Under the pieces are notes generated by a model. It did not search any database and was not told the DNA's origin. It was given only the letters and a program-made list of their open reading frames with translations. A stretch of DNA of 64,000 nucleotides from SIG454 sp045646365. GTDB lineage: Bacteria; Bacillota; Clostridia; Monoglobales; Monoglobaceae. Position 1 is the first letter of the stretch. Each line of letters begins with the position of its first letter. The position numbers were made by a program, and so were the translations under genes. Below, piece by piece: positions 18,201-27,094 of the stretch. Location: positions 62,001-126,000 of the forward strand of contig JAZRKP010000075.1 of the NCBI GenBank assembly GCA_045646365.1, read 5' to 3'.

Positions 18201-19493
18201 ATGAAAGTTCTTGAAATAAAGGGCGGAAAACGGTTATACGGAGAAACGACAGTACAAGGGGCGAAAAACTCGGCACTCCCCTGTCTTGCGGCAGCTCTTC
18301 TCGGGAAAAGGTGTGTTATCCGAAACTGTCCCGATTTGACCGATACCCGTGCTTGTATAAAAATTCTGAACAATCTTGGTGTCAGAACTTCTTTTGAAAA
18401 TAATACGGTTATAACAGATACAAAGCGAGAACTTTGTTGCTGTAAAATAGATGATGTACTTATGAAAGAACTGCGGTCGTCGGTTGTTTTTCTCGGTGCG
18501 ATTCTTTCCAGATGTAAAATGGCGGAAATCAGTTTCCCGGGCGGTTGCTGTATTGGTGCGAGACCTATTGATATTCATATTTCAGCGTTCAGGCAGATGG
18601 GTGTTGAAATTGAGGAGGAGTGCGACAGAATATTCTGCAGCGTTCCGAATCTTAAAAGCTGCAGAATTAAACTTCCGTTTCCAAGCGTTGGTGCGACGGA
18701 GAATATAATGCTTCTGGGTGCAGTTTCTGATTGCGAATTTGTAATAGAAAATGCGGCAAAGGAGCCTGAAATTCTTGACTTGAGAAACTTTTTAAACTCA
18801 ATGGGCGGAAATATTACTGAAGATGATTGTGGAAATATAGTTATAAAAGGTGTTGAAAGCCTTGGCGATACGGAATACAAAATAATGCCCGACAGAATCG
18901 CGGCATTGACCTATCTTTGCGGAATTGCCGCCTGCGGAGGATATGGGAGGCTGAATTCAGTCAGACCTGAGCATATAGCCCTGCCTGTTGAAATTCTCGA
19001 AAACGCAGGTAGTGTCATTGAAACGGGAGATGACTATGTTGAAATTAAATCCCCTAAACGCCCCTATTCTATGGGACTTATCAGTACACGGCCATATCCG
19101 CTTTTCCCAACTGATGCACAAGCAATTTTTATGGCAGTTTCTGCCAGAGGAAAAGGTGAAAGCTGTTTTATCGAGAATATATTTGAAAACAGATTTAAGC
19201 ATATAGAAGAACTGAAAAAAATGGGAGCTAAGGCTCTCGTTAAAGGAAATCTTGCTCATATAACGGGAAAAAGAACTCTTAAAGGGGCAAGGGTTAACGC
19301 TACGGATTTGCGGGGCGGAGCAGCGCTGACGATTGCGGCTCTTTCTGCAAAAGGGATATCTTTGGTTGGTGGCGTTGACTTTATTGACAGAGGATACGAA
19401 AATATAGAAAGGAGCTTTGGCGATTTTGGTGCTGAAATCGTTCGACGGGATGTAGAATGGATAGAGAATATACCGAAAGACAAAAAAGTATAA
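18201..19493 (+). CDS. murA: UDP-GlcNAc 1-carboxyvinyltransferase MurA
   Basis: Transfers enolpyruvate from PEP to UDP-GlcNAc, the first committed step of murein synthesis. KN within QGAKNSALP (about residues 20-28) and the catalytic loop GGCCIGARPIDIH (about 114-126), with the fosfomycin-target cysteine and following arginine, are present. At 430 aa it is full length. Sequence outside the motifs is rather diverged from typical MurA, so a second copy elsewhere in the genome would not surprise. It overlaps the ftsQ start and belongs to the same operon. Confidence 0.9.
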   Translation: MKVLEIKGGKRLYGETTVQGAKNSALPCLAAALLGKRCVIRNCPDLTDTRACIKILNNLGVRTSFENNTVITDTKRELCCCKIDDVLMKELRSSVVFLGAILSRCKMAEISFPGGCCIGARPIDIHISAFRQMGVEIEEECDRIFCSVPNLKSCRIKLPFPSVGATENIMLLGAVSDCEFVIENAAKEPEILDLRNFLNSMGGNITEDDCGNIVIKGVESLGDTEYKIMPDRIAALTYLCGIAACGGYGRLNSVRPEHIALPVEILENAGSVIETGDDYVEIKSPKRPYSMGLISTRPYPLFPTDAQAIFMAVSARGKGESCFIENIFENRFKHIEELKKMGAKALVKGNLAHITGKRTLKGARVNATDLRGGAALTIAALSAKGISLVGGVDFIDRGYENIERSFGDFGAEIVRRDVEWIENIPKDKKV

Positions 19494-20359
19494 TGAGAAA
19501 AAAGCGCAAACAGCAGAAGAGAAAACGAATCTTCGTTCTCTTTTGCTTTGTTGTGTGTAGTGCCACAATTTTAGCACTGGTTTTTAAAGCTCCGTTTTTT
19601 AACATAACAGGGGTTGAGGTTAAAGGTTATAAAATCCTTACTAAAGACAGTATTCTTAAAAAGGCGGAAGTTGAAAACGGAAAGAATATATTCAGCGTCA
19701 GTATGTCAGGGATTAAAGAACGGCTTATGGAGATTCCATATGTAAACGATGCGGAAATAACCCGTGTTTTCCCGAATAAAGTCAGAATAACGGTTAAGGA
19801 ATGTGTACCTCGTGCCTACATACAGTACGAAAAGAAATATGTCTTGATTGACAAAAACGGAAAAATCCTTGAGATGCCGAAAAAAGCGGATAAGTATAAG
19901 GTCATTACAATAAACGGACTGAAACTGAAATCGCCTGAGATTGGTGCGAATATTGAAAATGAGGAAGATGTCAGAGTCAGATATTGTGTTGACACTCTGG
20001 GGATTTTAAATGATGTAAAGTTGATTGACGGGGTGGTTTCCCTTGATTTTACGCAACTGACAGGGATAAAAATGAACTATGACAACAGAGTGTATGTCAA
20101 CTGCGGAAGCTATGACAAATACGAGGATTTTAAGTATAAAATGACAATGTGTCAACATCTTATAGAGGAAGAAATTTCGCCATATGAAAAGGTTGAGGTT
20201 GACCTGACTATGAACGAGACTGTTGTCAGACCGTATGAAGACCCTGTTGCGAAAAAGAAACGGCTTGCAGAGGAGAAAAAATTGAGAGAAGAAGCGAAAA
20301 AGGCCGCCGAGGAGGCAGAAGAAGAGGCGGACAATACGGAGGATAGCGAAGATGATTAG
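19457..20359 (+). CDS. ftsQ: Cell division protein FtsQ/DivIB
   Basis: Bitopic divisome protein: basic cytoplasmic tail, one membrane segment (about residues 25-45), a POTRA domain (about 50-118, starting ITGVEVKGYKILTKDSILK) and a C-terminal beta domain. The last 40 residues are a Lys/Glu-rich tail, probably disordered. The start at 19457 overlaps murA by 37 bases; ATG 19493 (TAATG on the murA stop) is an in-frame alternative that shortens the tail by 12 residues. It overlaps the next gene by 8 bases. Confidence 0.88.
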   Translation: MDREYTERQKSIMRKKRKQQKRKRIFVLFCFVVCSATILALVFKAPFFNITGVEVKGYKILTKDSILKKAEVENGKNIFSVSMSGIKERLMEIPYVNDAEITRVFPNKVRITVKECVPRAYIQYEKKYVLIDKNGKILEMPKKADKYKVITINGLKLKSPEIGANIENEEDVRVRYCVDTLGILNDVKLIDGVVSLDFTQLTGIKMNYDNRVYVNCGSYDKYEDFKYKMTMCQHLIEEEISPYEKVEVDLTMNETVVRPYEDPVAKKKRLAEEKKLREEAKKAAEEAEEEADNTEDSEDD

Positions 20360-21107
20360 AAAAAAATGGACATTTGAATTTACTATATCAATATTGATTT
20401 TTGTGTTGATTTTTGCATTTACATGGCAGCTTAAGGGTGTTAGGAAAAATAGTGAAATAAGAGATAGAGAATCAATGGGACGAGCTGAACTTGAAAAGAC
20501 TTATGTTGAAGAGGTTCAGAAGAATGAAAAGTTGAAAATTGAAATTGAGAACCAGAAAGCAACTATTGATGCATTCAGAAATAAAGCGGCGGATAATGAC
20601 AGCCATACAGCGATAATCAATGAAAGATTGTCTCAGGCAGAACTTTATGCAGGTCTTACTGATGTAAAAGGTAAGGGTGTTACAGTTACGCTCAGCGATA
20701 TTGAGTTGACGAAAGAGATGAAAGCCAGCGGACTTTATAACAATTATGGTATTGTTCACGATGTGAATATAAGAAGTATAATAAATGAATTAAAAGCCGC
20801 AGGGGCAGAAGCTATTTCTGTCAATGGTGAAAGAATTGTTGCAATGAGCGAAGTCAGATGTGTCGGACCGACAATTATGGTAAACGGAGACAGAGTTACT
20901 GCCCCGTTTGAGATAAAAGCCATAGGAAACCCAACAACATTGGAAAATTCATTGCGGATAAACGGTGGTGCGGTTGAGGAAGCAACAAAAATTTACGGAA
21001 TTGCAGTAACAATTAAAAAGTCGGACGAGCTGTTAATTGAAAAATATGTTGGTTTGACACAGATGAAATATGCAAAAACTGTGGCAGAGGAAGGTGAAAC
21101 AAAATGA
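20352..21107 (+). CDS. DUF881 family protein
   Basis: A 251 aa membrane-anchored protein: one membrane segment (about residues 9-27), a coiled-coil stretch (about 40-75) and the DUF881 domain (about 90-235) with GKGVTVTLSD, ELKAAGAEAISVNGERIV and GPTIMVNG. DUF881 proteins commonly sit between ftsQ and sbp in Firmicutes division clusters; their role is not established. It overlaps both neighbours, which suggests translational coupling. Confidence 0.85.
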   Translation: MIRKKWTFEFTISILIFVLIFAFTWQLKGVRKNSEIRDRESMGRAELEKTYVEEVQKNEKLKIEIENQKATIDAFRNKAADNDSHTAIINERLSQAELYAGLTDVKGKGVTVTLSDIELTKEMKASGLYNNYGIVHDVNIRSIINELKAAGAEAISVNGERIVAMSEVRCVGPTIMVNGDRVTAPFEIKAIGNPTTLENSLRINGGAVEEATKIYGIAVTIKKSDELLIEKYVGLTQMKYAKTVAEEGETK

Positions 21108-21520
21108 TTCTTGTAACAGTAGCGGTTTTGCTTGGGATTATAGCAGGACTCCTTGTTCCTTATAATTTAAGTTATGAGTCATTGCCTTATGTTGCGGTGG
21201 CGTTGCTTGCATCCTTGGACACCGTGTTTGGCGGAATTTGGTCAAACTTTGAGAAACGATTCAATGTTGCAATGTTTATGTCAGGGCTTATAAGTAATGC
21301 AATTCTGGCGATTTTGTTTGTCTTTATGGGAAATAAGCTTGGAATTGATTTGAGCCTTGCGGTGGTCGTTGTTTTTGGTGTCAGAATATTTAACAATCTC
21401 TCAAACATCAGACACGCCCTCTTTGAAAGGTATTACAGAGTGAAAAAAGTACGCCTCAGACGGATTGAAAGCAGTAGTGTTGTGGAAGAAACAGAGGAAA
21501 ATACTGAAATAGATGAATAA
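21104..21520 (+). CDS. sbp: Small basic protein (DUF1290)
   Basis: A 138 aa membrane protein with three to four hydrophobic segments, matching the Bacillus Sbp/DUF1290 family found just ahead of ftsA-ftsZ. The core LPYVAVALLASLDTVFGGIW and VFGVRIFNNLSNIRH is typical. The acidic C-terminal tail (EETEENTEIDE) is lineage-specific. It overlaps the DUF881 gene by 4 bases. ftsA is missing and ftsZ follows with its own promoter. Confidence 0.85.
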   Translation: MILVTVAVLLGIIAGLLVPYNLSYESLPYVAVALLASLDTVFGGIWSNFEKRFNVAMFMSGLISNAILAILFVFMGNKLGIDLSLAVVVVFGVRIFNNLSNIRHALFERYYRVKKVRLRRIESSSVVEETEENTEIDE

Positions 21521-21535
21521 AATTTCAAAATTGTA

Positions 21536-21564
21536 TTTACAAACAGAAAAAATAATAGTATAAT
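21536..21564 (+). promoter_or_regulatory. ftsZ promoter
   Basis: TTTACA (21536-21541), 17-base spacer, perfect TATAAT (21559-21564), giving ftsZ a transcript independent of the upstream cluster. Confidence 0.75.
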
Positions 21565-21626
21565 AAGATAATAGGATTATTACAGATATTTACTGAATGG
21601 GAAAATATATAAAGGAGGAATCAATT

Positions 21627-22892
21627 TTGTTAGAATTTGATACACAGGCAACAAATCCGGCAAAAATAAAAGTTATCGGTGTCGGCGGCGGAGGAAATAA
21701 CGCCGTAAACAGAATGATTGAAGCTGGAATTGAATGCGTTGAATTTATCGCAGTTAATACGGATAAGCAGGATTTAGGCATGTCTAATGCCTTAAGCAAA
21801 ATCCAGATTGGTGAAAAGGTTACACGAGGTCTTGGCGCAGGTGCCGTTCCTGAAATCGGATATAAGGCAGCGGAAGAAAGCAGAGATGAAATTGCGGCAG
21901 CTCTTAAGGATACTGATATGGTATTCGTTACTGCCGGTATGGGCGGCGGAACAGGGACAGGTGCTGCTCCTGTTGTTGCAGAGATTGCAAAGGAAATGGG
22001 TATCTTAACAGTTGGTATCGTTACTAAGCCGTTCTGGTTTGAAGGGCCTCAAAGAGGAAAGAATGCCCTTTTGGGAATTGAAAATCTTAAGGATGCAGTT
22101 GATACTTTGGTTGTTATTCCAAACGATAAGCTTTTAGCTCTCGCTGAAAATAAGACATCTTTGGTTGACTCTTTTAAAATTGCAGACGAAATCTTAAGAC
22201 AGGGTGTTCAGGGTATATCTGACCTTATCTCAAAGCCGGGTCTTATCAGTCTTGACTTTGCTGATGTTAAGACGATTATGAAAGGGACAGGCTATGCTCA
22301 TATGGGTATCGGCCGTGCTACGGGTGAAAACCGTGCTCACGATGCTGCGGCTAAGGCTATCAACAGTCCTTTGATTGAAACAACCATTACTGGTGCTAAA
22401 GGAATTATTATCAATGTTACAGGTGGAAGCGATTTGGGTATTATGGAAATCCAGACTGCATCTGAGCTTGTTAATGAGGCTGCTGATAATGATGCAAATA
22501 TCATCCTCGGTGCTATGATTGATGAGTCATTGGGCGATGAAATCCAGATTACTGTTATCGCAACAGGCTTTGATTCAGGCAGACCATCTCCTGTTATTAA
22601 AAAGCCAATGATTGGCAGACCGATGGAGACAAAAACTGAACAACCAATGTTTACTCCTTCAAACGGCGGTATTTTTGCAGGAATAGCAAAGAATATGGAC
22701 GAGCTTAAAACTGAACCGGTTGCCCCTGCTCAAGAAGAGGAGAGTGTGAAAATGGACGAGGTTGAGGCTGAAAATACTTTTGAAAAGCCTTTTGAAAGAC
22801 CATTTGCAAAGCCTAAAACAGGAATCTTCAATGGCTTTAACGAAGATGACGGAATTGATGTTCCTGTATTTTTGAGAAAGAATAACGAATAA
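21627..22892 (+). CDS. ftsZ: Cell division GTPase FtsZ
   Basis: Tubulin-like GTPase that forms the Z ring. The GTPase domain has GGGGNNAVNRM (about residues 18-28) and the tubulin loop GMGGGTGTGAAP (about 103-114), followed by a variable acidic linker. The last residues, GIDVPVFLRKNNE, are the conserved C-terminal peptide that binds FtsA/SepF/EzrA-type partners. TTG at 21627 was chosen because AAAGGAGG (21611-21618) lies 8 bases upstream and yields MLEFDTQ; an upstream in-frame ATG at 21597 has no RBS and would place this one inside the gene. 421 aa. Confidence 0.96.
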   Translation: MLEFDTQATNPAKIKVIGVGGGGNNAVNRMIEAGIECVEFIAVNTDKQDLGMSNALSKIQIGEKVTRGLGAGAVPEIGYKAAEESRDEIAAALKDTDMVFVTAGMGGGTGTGAAPVVAEIAKEMGILTVGIVTKPFWFEGPQRGKNALLGIENLKDAVDTLVVIPNDKLLALAENKTSLVDSFKIADEILRQGVQGISDLISKPGLISLDFADVKTIMKGTGYAHMGIGRATGENRAHDAAAKAINSPLIETTITGAKGIIINVTGGSDLGIMEIQTASELVNEAADNDANIILGAMIDESLGDEIQITVIATGFDSGRPSPVIKKPMIGRPMETKTEQPMFTPSNGGIFAGIAKNMDELKTEPVAPAQEEESVKMDEVEAENTFEKPFERPFAKPKTGIFNGFNEDDGIDVPVFLRKNNE

Positions 22893-22899
22893 AGTAATA

Positions 22900-22931
22900 A
22901 TGCGGTGTGAAATTCACACCGCATTTTTTTA
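22900..22931 (+). terminator. ftsZ terminator
   Basis: A 12-base-pair stem, ATGCGGTGTGAA (22900-22911) with TTCACACCGCAT (22913-22924), closing almost completely and followed by seven T. It lies between convergent ftsZ and ispE; the leftward strand lacks a comparable T-run. Confidence 0.88.
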
Positions 22932-23780
22932 TATTTTAAGTAAAAATGAATCAGGAGTAAGTTCCTTTAAAACGGAATACGCTGAGTCTGCCAAAGATTG
23001 ATTGTCAAAAATTCCAAACACAGTCGGACCGCTTCCGCTCATCATTGCCATAATCGCGCCGTTTTCTTTGAGCAACCTTTTATAGTCGCTGATAATTGGA
23101 TGCTCGGTCTCTGTAACTGTTTCAAGGACATTGGCGGAAGAGCGGGAAAGTGTTCCCAAATCACTATCCGCGATTGCCTTGATAACAGAATCCGTATCAG
23201 GATGAATCTTGACATTCTCAATTTTAAAATTTTGATAAACCCATTTAGTGGACACCTCAAATTGAGGTTTTGCAATAACAAGAATAGCGTTTTTAAGCGG
23301 AGTAATGGGGGTTAGGATTTCGCCTATTCCCTCGGATAATGCACAACCGCCTAAATAGCAAAACGGAACATCTGCACCGATTTTTAAGCATAAATCAAGA
23401 ATTTCACTTTCGTTTAGCGGATAGGCAAACATCTCGTTGAGAAGCTTAAAAACTGCCGCCGCATCAGTGCTGCCACCTGCCATACCTGCCGCCGCAGGTA
23501 TTTTTTTGTTTATGGTTATGCGAACGCCTGCCGAAAGCTCTGTTTTTTCAAGGAAAAGCTTTGCCGCTTTGAAAGCACTGTTTGAACTGTCAGTCGGAAC
23601 GCCTTGTTTATCGCAAACAATTTCAATACTGTTTCCGTCTGTAATTTCGACACTTATTTCGTCGCAGAGCGGAATTTCCTGCATAACCATTTTAACGCTA
23701 TGGTATCCGTTAGGAAGCTTTCCTAATATATCAAGACTTAGATTGATTTTAGCCGGAGCTAAAGCAGATAGCTTTTTCAT
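22929..23780 (-). CDS. ispE: 4-diphosphocytidyl-2-C-methyl-D-erythritol kinase
   Basis: GHMP kinase of the non-mevalonate (MEP) isoprenoid pathway, phosphorylating CDP-ME in the cytoplasm. It has the substrate motif PAKINLSLDILGKLPNGYHS at the N-terminus, the ATP loop PAAAGMAGGSTDAAAVF (about residues 90-106) and the C-terminal MSGSGPTVFGIF. At 283 aa it is full length. It starts 2 bases after the ftsH stop, so the two are co-transcribed leftward. Confidence 0.94.
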   Translation of the reverse strand: MKKLSALAPAKINLSLDILGKLPNGYHSVKMVMQEIPLCDEISVEITDGNSIEIVCDKQGVPTDSSNSAFKAAKLFLEKTELSAGVRITINKKIPAAAGMAGGSTDAAAVFKLLNEMFAYPLNESEILDLCLKIGADVPFCYLGGCALSEGIGEILTPITPLKNAILVIAKPQFEVSTKWVYQNFKIENVKIHPDTDSVIKAIADSDLGTLSRSSANVLETVTETEHPIISDYKRLLKENGAIMAMMSGSGPTVFGIFDNQSLADSAYSVLKELTPDSFLLKI

Positions 23781-23782
23781 AA

Positions 23783-25630
23783 TTATTCCTCAACAGTTTC
23801 AACAGGCTCTGCGATTGGTTCTTTTTCAACAAAAAGAGCTTCAAATTCGTCAGCTTCAATCTTCTCTTTATCGAGGAGAAGTTGGGTGAGCTGATTAAGT
23901 TTCTGCATATTTTCTTTGAGAATATCTTCACATTTTTTGTAGCAGGAATCAATTATTGACTTAATCTCTGTATCAATTTCAGCGGCAATACTTTCGCTGT
24001 AATCCTTAGTGTGTCCAAAGTCTCTGCCGATAAACACCTCATCATTACTGTCGCCGAATACCCGTGTTCCAAGCTTTTCGCTCATACCGTATTTAACAAT
24101 CATATTGCGGGCAATAACCGTTGCTCGTTCAATATCGTTTGATGCCCCTGTGCTTATATCACCAAGCATAAGGCTTTCTGCAATCCTTCCGCCGAGAAGA
24201 ACAACGATTTCTTCAAGCATTTCGGTTTTTGATGTGTAGGAAGCATCATCCTTAGGGAGAGAAAGGGTGTATCCGCCTGCTCTGCCTCTTGGAATAATGG
24301 AAACCTGATGAACTCTGTCCTGAGTTGGAAGGAACTTTGATGCAATAGCGTGACCTGCCTCGTGAACTGCGGTAAGACGCTTTTCTTTCTCTGTAACCAT
24401 TCTTGTTTTCTTTTCAGGGCCTGCGATAACTTTCATAATTGACTCTTCAAGATCGGTCATCGTGATTGTTTCGCGGTTTTCCTTAGCCGCCTTAAGAGCC
24501 GCTTCGTTTGTAAGATTTTCAAGGTCAGCACCAGTGAATCCGACAGTAGTTTTAGCGAGAACATCGAGTTTAACGCTGTCGTCAAAAGGCTTACCTTTTG
24601 CGTGGACTTTAAGGATTGCTTCTCTGCCCTTGACATCAGGAGTATCAACCAATACCTGACGGTCAAATCTGCCGGGACGGAGAAGAGCGCGGTCTAAAAT
24701 ATCAGGGCGGTTTGTTGCGGCGATTATGATAACACCGTCGTTAGCACCAAATCCGTCCATTTCAACCAAAAGCTGATTGAGTGTCTGCTCTCTTTCATCG
24801 TGACCACCGCCGAGGCCTGCACCTCTTTGTCTGCCCACTGCGTCAATTTCGTCTATAAATACGATACAAGGTGAGTTTTTCTTCGCCTGTTCAAAAAGGT
24901 CACGAACACGGGAAGCCCCCACACCAACAAACATTTCAACAAAGTCGGAACCGGAAATGGAGAAGAATGGAACATGTGCCTCTCCTGCAACAGCCTTGGC
25001 GAGAAGAGTTTTACCTGTTCCCGGAGGGCCAACCAAAAGCACGCCCTTTGGAATTCTTGCGCCAAGCTTACGGAATTTTGTCGGATTCTTCAAAAATTCA
25101 ACAATTTCCTGAAGTTCTTCTTTTTCCTCGTCAGCACCGGCAACATCATCAAATGTCTTTTTAGACTGTTCATCAATATTCATCTTAGCCTTTGTTTTAC
25201 CAAAGGACATAACACCTCTGCCACCGCCGCCTTGGGCGTTGTTCATAAAAATGAACCAGAAAACAAAAATAAGGATAATCATTCCAAGAGACGGCAAAAG
25301 ACTGAGCCACCACGGCGTTTCAGCCGGTTTTGGCGTGCTGATAACGAGAGTCTTGGCTTCAATCTGATTTTCGATTTCTCTGTCGCAAGCTTCGTATAAT
25401 GCGGTATAGCCCGGAATATCAACCTCGATTTTTTCATCACTTTTCAAAGTTGTATAAGCGGTATTTTCAAGAATCTCAATTTCCTTGACTTCCTCATTTT
25501 TTATTGAATTAACAAGGTCGGAAAAATTATACTTTTTAGCAACATCGCCTGTTGAGACCAAAGAGTATATAACAATAATGGCGATGAGAAGTATAGCGTA
25601 AAATCCAAACCCTCTAAATCTTTTTTTCAT
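23783..25630 (-). CDS. ftsH: ATP-dependent zinc metalloprotease FtsH
   Basis: Membrane AAA+ protease that degrades misfolded membrane proteins and selected regulators. Two membrane segments (about residues 8-26 and 110-130) flank a small extracytoplasmic domain. The AAA domain has Walker A GPPGTGKT near 205 and Walker B FIDEIDA, and the zinc-protease site is HEAGH near 425. The 615 aa length is typical. The RBS GGAGGAG precedes the ATG. Confidence 0.97.
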   Translation of the reverse strand: MKKRFRGFGFYAILLIAIIVIYSLVSTGDVAKKYNFSDLVNSIKNEEVKEIEILENTAYTTLKSDEKIEVDIPGYTALYEACDREIENQIEAKTLVISTPKPAETPWWLSLLPSLGMIILIFVFWFIFMNNAQGGGGRGVMSFGKTKAKMNIDEQSKKTFDDVAGADEEKEELQEIVEFLKNPTKFRKLGARIPKGVLLVGPPGTGKTLLAKAVAGEAHVPFFSISGSDFVEMFVGVGASRVRDLFEQAKKNSPCIVFIDEIDAVGRQRGAGLGGGHDEREQTLNQLLVEMDGFGANDGVIIIAATNRPDILDRALLRPGRFDRQVLVDTPDVKGREAILKVHAKGKPFDDSVKLDVLAKTTVGFTGADLENLTNEAALKAAKENRETITMTDLEESIMKVIAGPEKKTRMVTEKEKRLTAVHEAGHAIASKFLPTQDRVHQVSIIPRGRAGGYTLSLPKDDASYTSKTEMLEEIVVLLGGRIAESLMLGDISTGASNDIERATVIARNMIVKYGMSEKLGTRVFGDSNDEVFIGRDFGHTKDYSESIAAEIDTEIKSIIDSCYKKCEDILKENMQKLNQLTQLLLDKEKIEADEFEALFVEKEPIAEPVETVEE

Positions 25631-25675
25631 TAAATCTCCTCCGATATATATGTTAAAAAATAATCAGTAATCTTA

Positions 25676-25704
25676 ATATTACCATAATTTTGGAAAAATT
25701 ACAA
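25676..25704 (-). promoter_or_regulatory. Candidate ftsH-ispE promoter
   Basis: On the minus strand TTGTAA (complement of 25699-25704), 17-base spacer, TAATAT (complement of 25676-25681), 45 bases ahead of the ftsH ATG. Confidence 0.5.
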
Positions 25705-25746
25705 GAGGAATTATAATAAATTCATAAAAAATTCACACTAATAGTA

Positions 25747-25775
25747 TTGACAAAAACTTTTAGTTAAATTACAAT
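25747..25775 (+). promoter_or_regulatory. Promoter of the cyclophilin cluster
   Basis: Perfect TTGACA (25747-25752), 17-base spacer, TACAAT (25770-25775), 31 bases before the first cyclophilin. It is divergent from the ftsH promoter. Confidence 0.75.
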
Positions 25776-25805
25776 ATAATTATTATATGTAAAACGGAGG
25801 AAATT

Positions 25806-26558
25806 ATGGCTAAATCGAGGCAACAAATAAGACAGGAACAAAGAAAAGTAAAAGGTTCAGCGAAACAGAATTCAAATGTATGGATTTATGCAGTTATTGC
25901 GGTAGTGCTTGTGGCAGTTATCGGTGTTATGGTTTATTTTGCTGTAAAACCGCAAAATACAAGTCTTTCATCATCTGATGAAATATCTGAGTCAGACTCA
26001 GCTTCGCAGACAGAAAATGGGGATGTTGCTTTCCACAAGGAACCAAAGGTTAGTGGTGAACACGAAAAGGCTGTGTTTACAATGGATAACGGTGAAGCAT
26101 TTATTGTTGAGCTATATCCTGAGTATGCGCCTGAAACTGTTGAGAACTTTAAAAAACTTGTAAATGACGGGTTTTATAACGGGTTGACATTCCATAGAAT
26201 TGTTGAAGGCTTTATGGCTCAGGGCGGTGACCCGGAGGGCACAGGTATGGGCGGAAGTCCTGATACAATAAAGGGTGAGTTCACATCGAATGGATTCTCA
26301 AAGAATCTGCTTTCGCATCAAAGAGGGGTTATCTCAATGGCAAGGTCAAATGACCCAAATAGTGCAAGCTCACAGTTCTTTATCTGTTATGATGATGCGT
26401 CATTCCTTGACGGAAGCTATGCGGCGTTCGGTAAGGTTGTTGAAGGAATGAGCACCGTTGACAATTTCCTGAAGGTTGAAAGAGAAATGAACGAAATGGG
26501 AGAGGAAGCAGTTCCTAAAACTCCCGTTGTTATAAAAAAAGCAACAATAGTTAAATAA
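25806..26558 (+). CDS. Membrane-anchored cyclophilin-type peptidyl-prolyl isomerase
   Basis: A 250 aa protein with a basic cytoplasmic N-terminus, one membrane segment (about residues 26-47), a Ser-rich linker and an extracytoplasmic cyclophilin domain (about 90-248) containing GLTFHRIVEGFMAQGGDPEG and SASSQFFICYDD. It probably catalyses prolyl isomerisation of exported proteins at the outer membrane face. First of three consecutive cyclophilin genes; the second follows after 17 bases. The closely similar core motifs suggest local duplication. Confidence 0.9.
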   Translation: MAKSRQQIRQEQRKVKGSAKQNSNVWIYAVIAVVLVAVIGVMVYFAVKPQNTSLSSSDEISESDSASQTENGDVAFHKEPKVSGEHEKAVFTMDNGEAFIVELYPEYAPETVENFKKLVNDGFYNGLTFHRIVEGFMAQGGDPEGTGMGGSPDTIKGEFTSNGFSKNLLSHQRGVISMARSNDPNSASSQFFICYDDASFLDGSYAAFGKVVEGMSTVDNFLKVEREMNEMGEEAVPKTPVVIKKATIVK

Positions 26559-26575
26559 ACATAAGGAGAAAAATT

Positions 26576-27082
26576 ATGGAAAACACAAAAGTTAAAGTTA
26601 AAATGGAAAATGGCGGAGAGTTTATTATAGAACTCTATCCGGAATATGCCCCGGAAACAGTTGAAAATTTTATAGAGCTGGTTGAAAATGGTTTTTATGA
26701 CGGCGTAGGCTTCCATAGAATCGTTGAGGGCTTTATGGCTCAGGGCGGTGACCCACAGGGAACAGGTATGGGCGGAAGTGATAAGCAAATCAGAGGTGAA
26801 TTCTTTGCCAACGGCTTCCCGCAGAATACCCTTTCCCACGAAAGAGGTGTTATATCAATGGCAAGGTCTATGGACCCAAACAGCGCAAGCTCACAGTTCT
26901 TTATCTGCTACGATGATGCGTCATTCCTTGACGGAAACTATGCGGCGTTTGGTAAAGTTGTTGAGGGTATGGAGGTTGTTGATGCGTTTTTGGATGTGGA
27001 AAGACGACCTAACTCAATGGGTGAAATGGCAAGCCCGGTTGAGGCGATTATAATGGAAGAAGTAACAATAATAGAGGACTAA
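26576..27082 (+). CDS. Cytosolic cyclophilin-type peptidyl-prolyl isomerase
   Basis: A 168 aa single-domain cyclophilin without signal or membrane segment, hence cytoplasmic. It shares long motifs with its neighbours: GFHRIVEGFMAQGGDPQG (about residues 43-60) and PNSASSQFFICYDDASFLDG (about 100-119). The RBS AAGGAG precedes the ATG. It is the second of the tandem trio and is followed after about a dozen bases by the S-layer-type cyclophilin. Confidence 0.92.
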   Translation: MENTKVKVKMENGGEFIIELYPEYAPETVENFIELVENGFYDGVGFHRIVEGFMAQGGDPQGTGMGGSDKQIRGEFFANGFPQNTLSHERGVISMARSMDPNSASSQFFICYDDASFLDGNYAAFGKVVEGMEVVDAFLDVERRPNSMGEMASPVEAIIMEEVTIIED

Positions 27083-27094
27083 GGAGAAATGAAA

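Noticed and set aside
21597..21626. An ftsZ start at the upstream in-frame ATG.
   Set aside because: It has no RBS, and the strong AAAGGAGG lies between it and the TTG that gives the conserved N-terminus.
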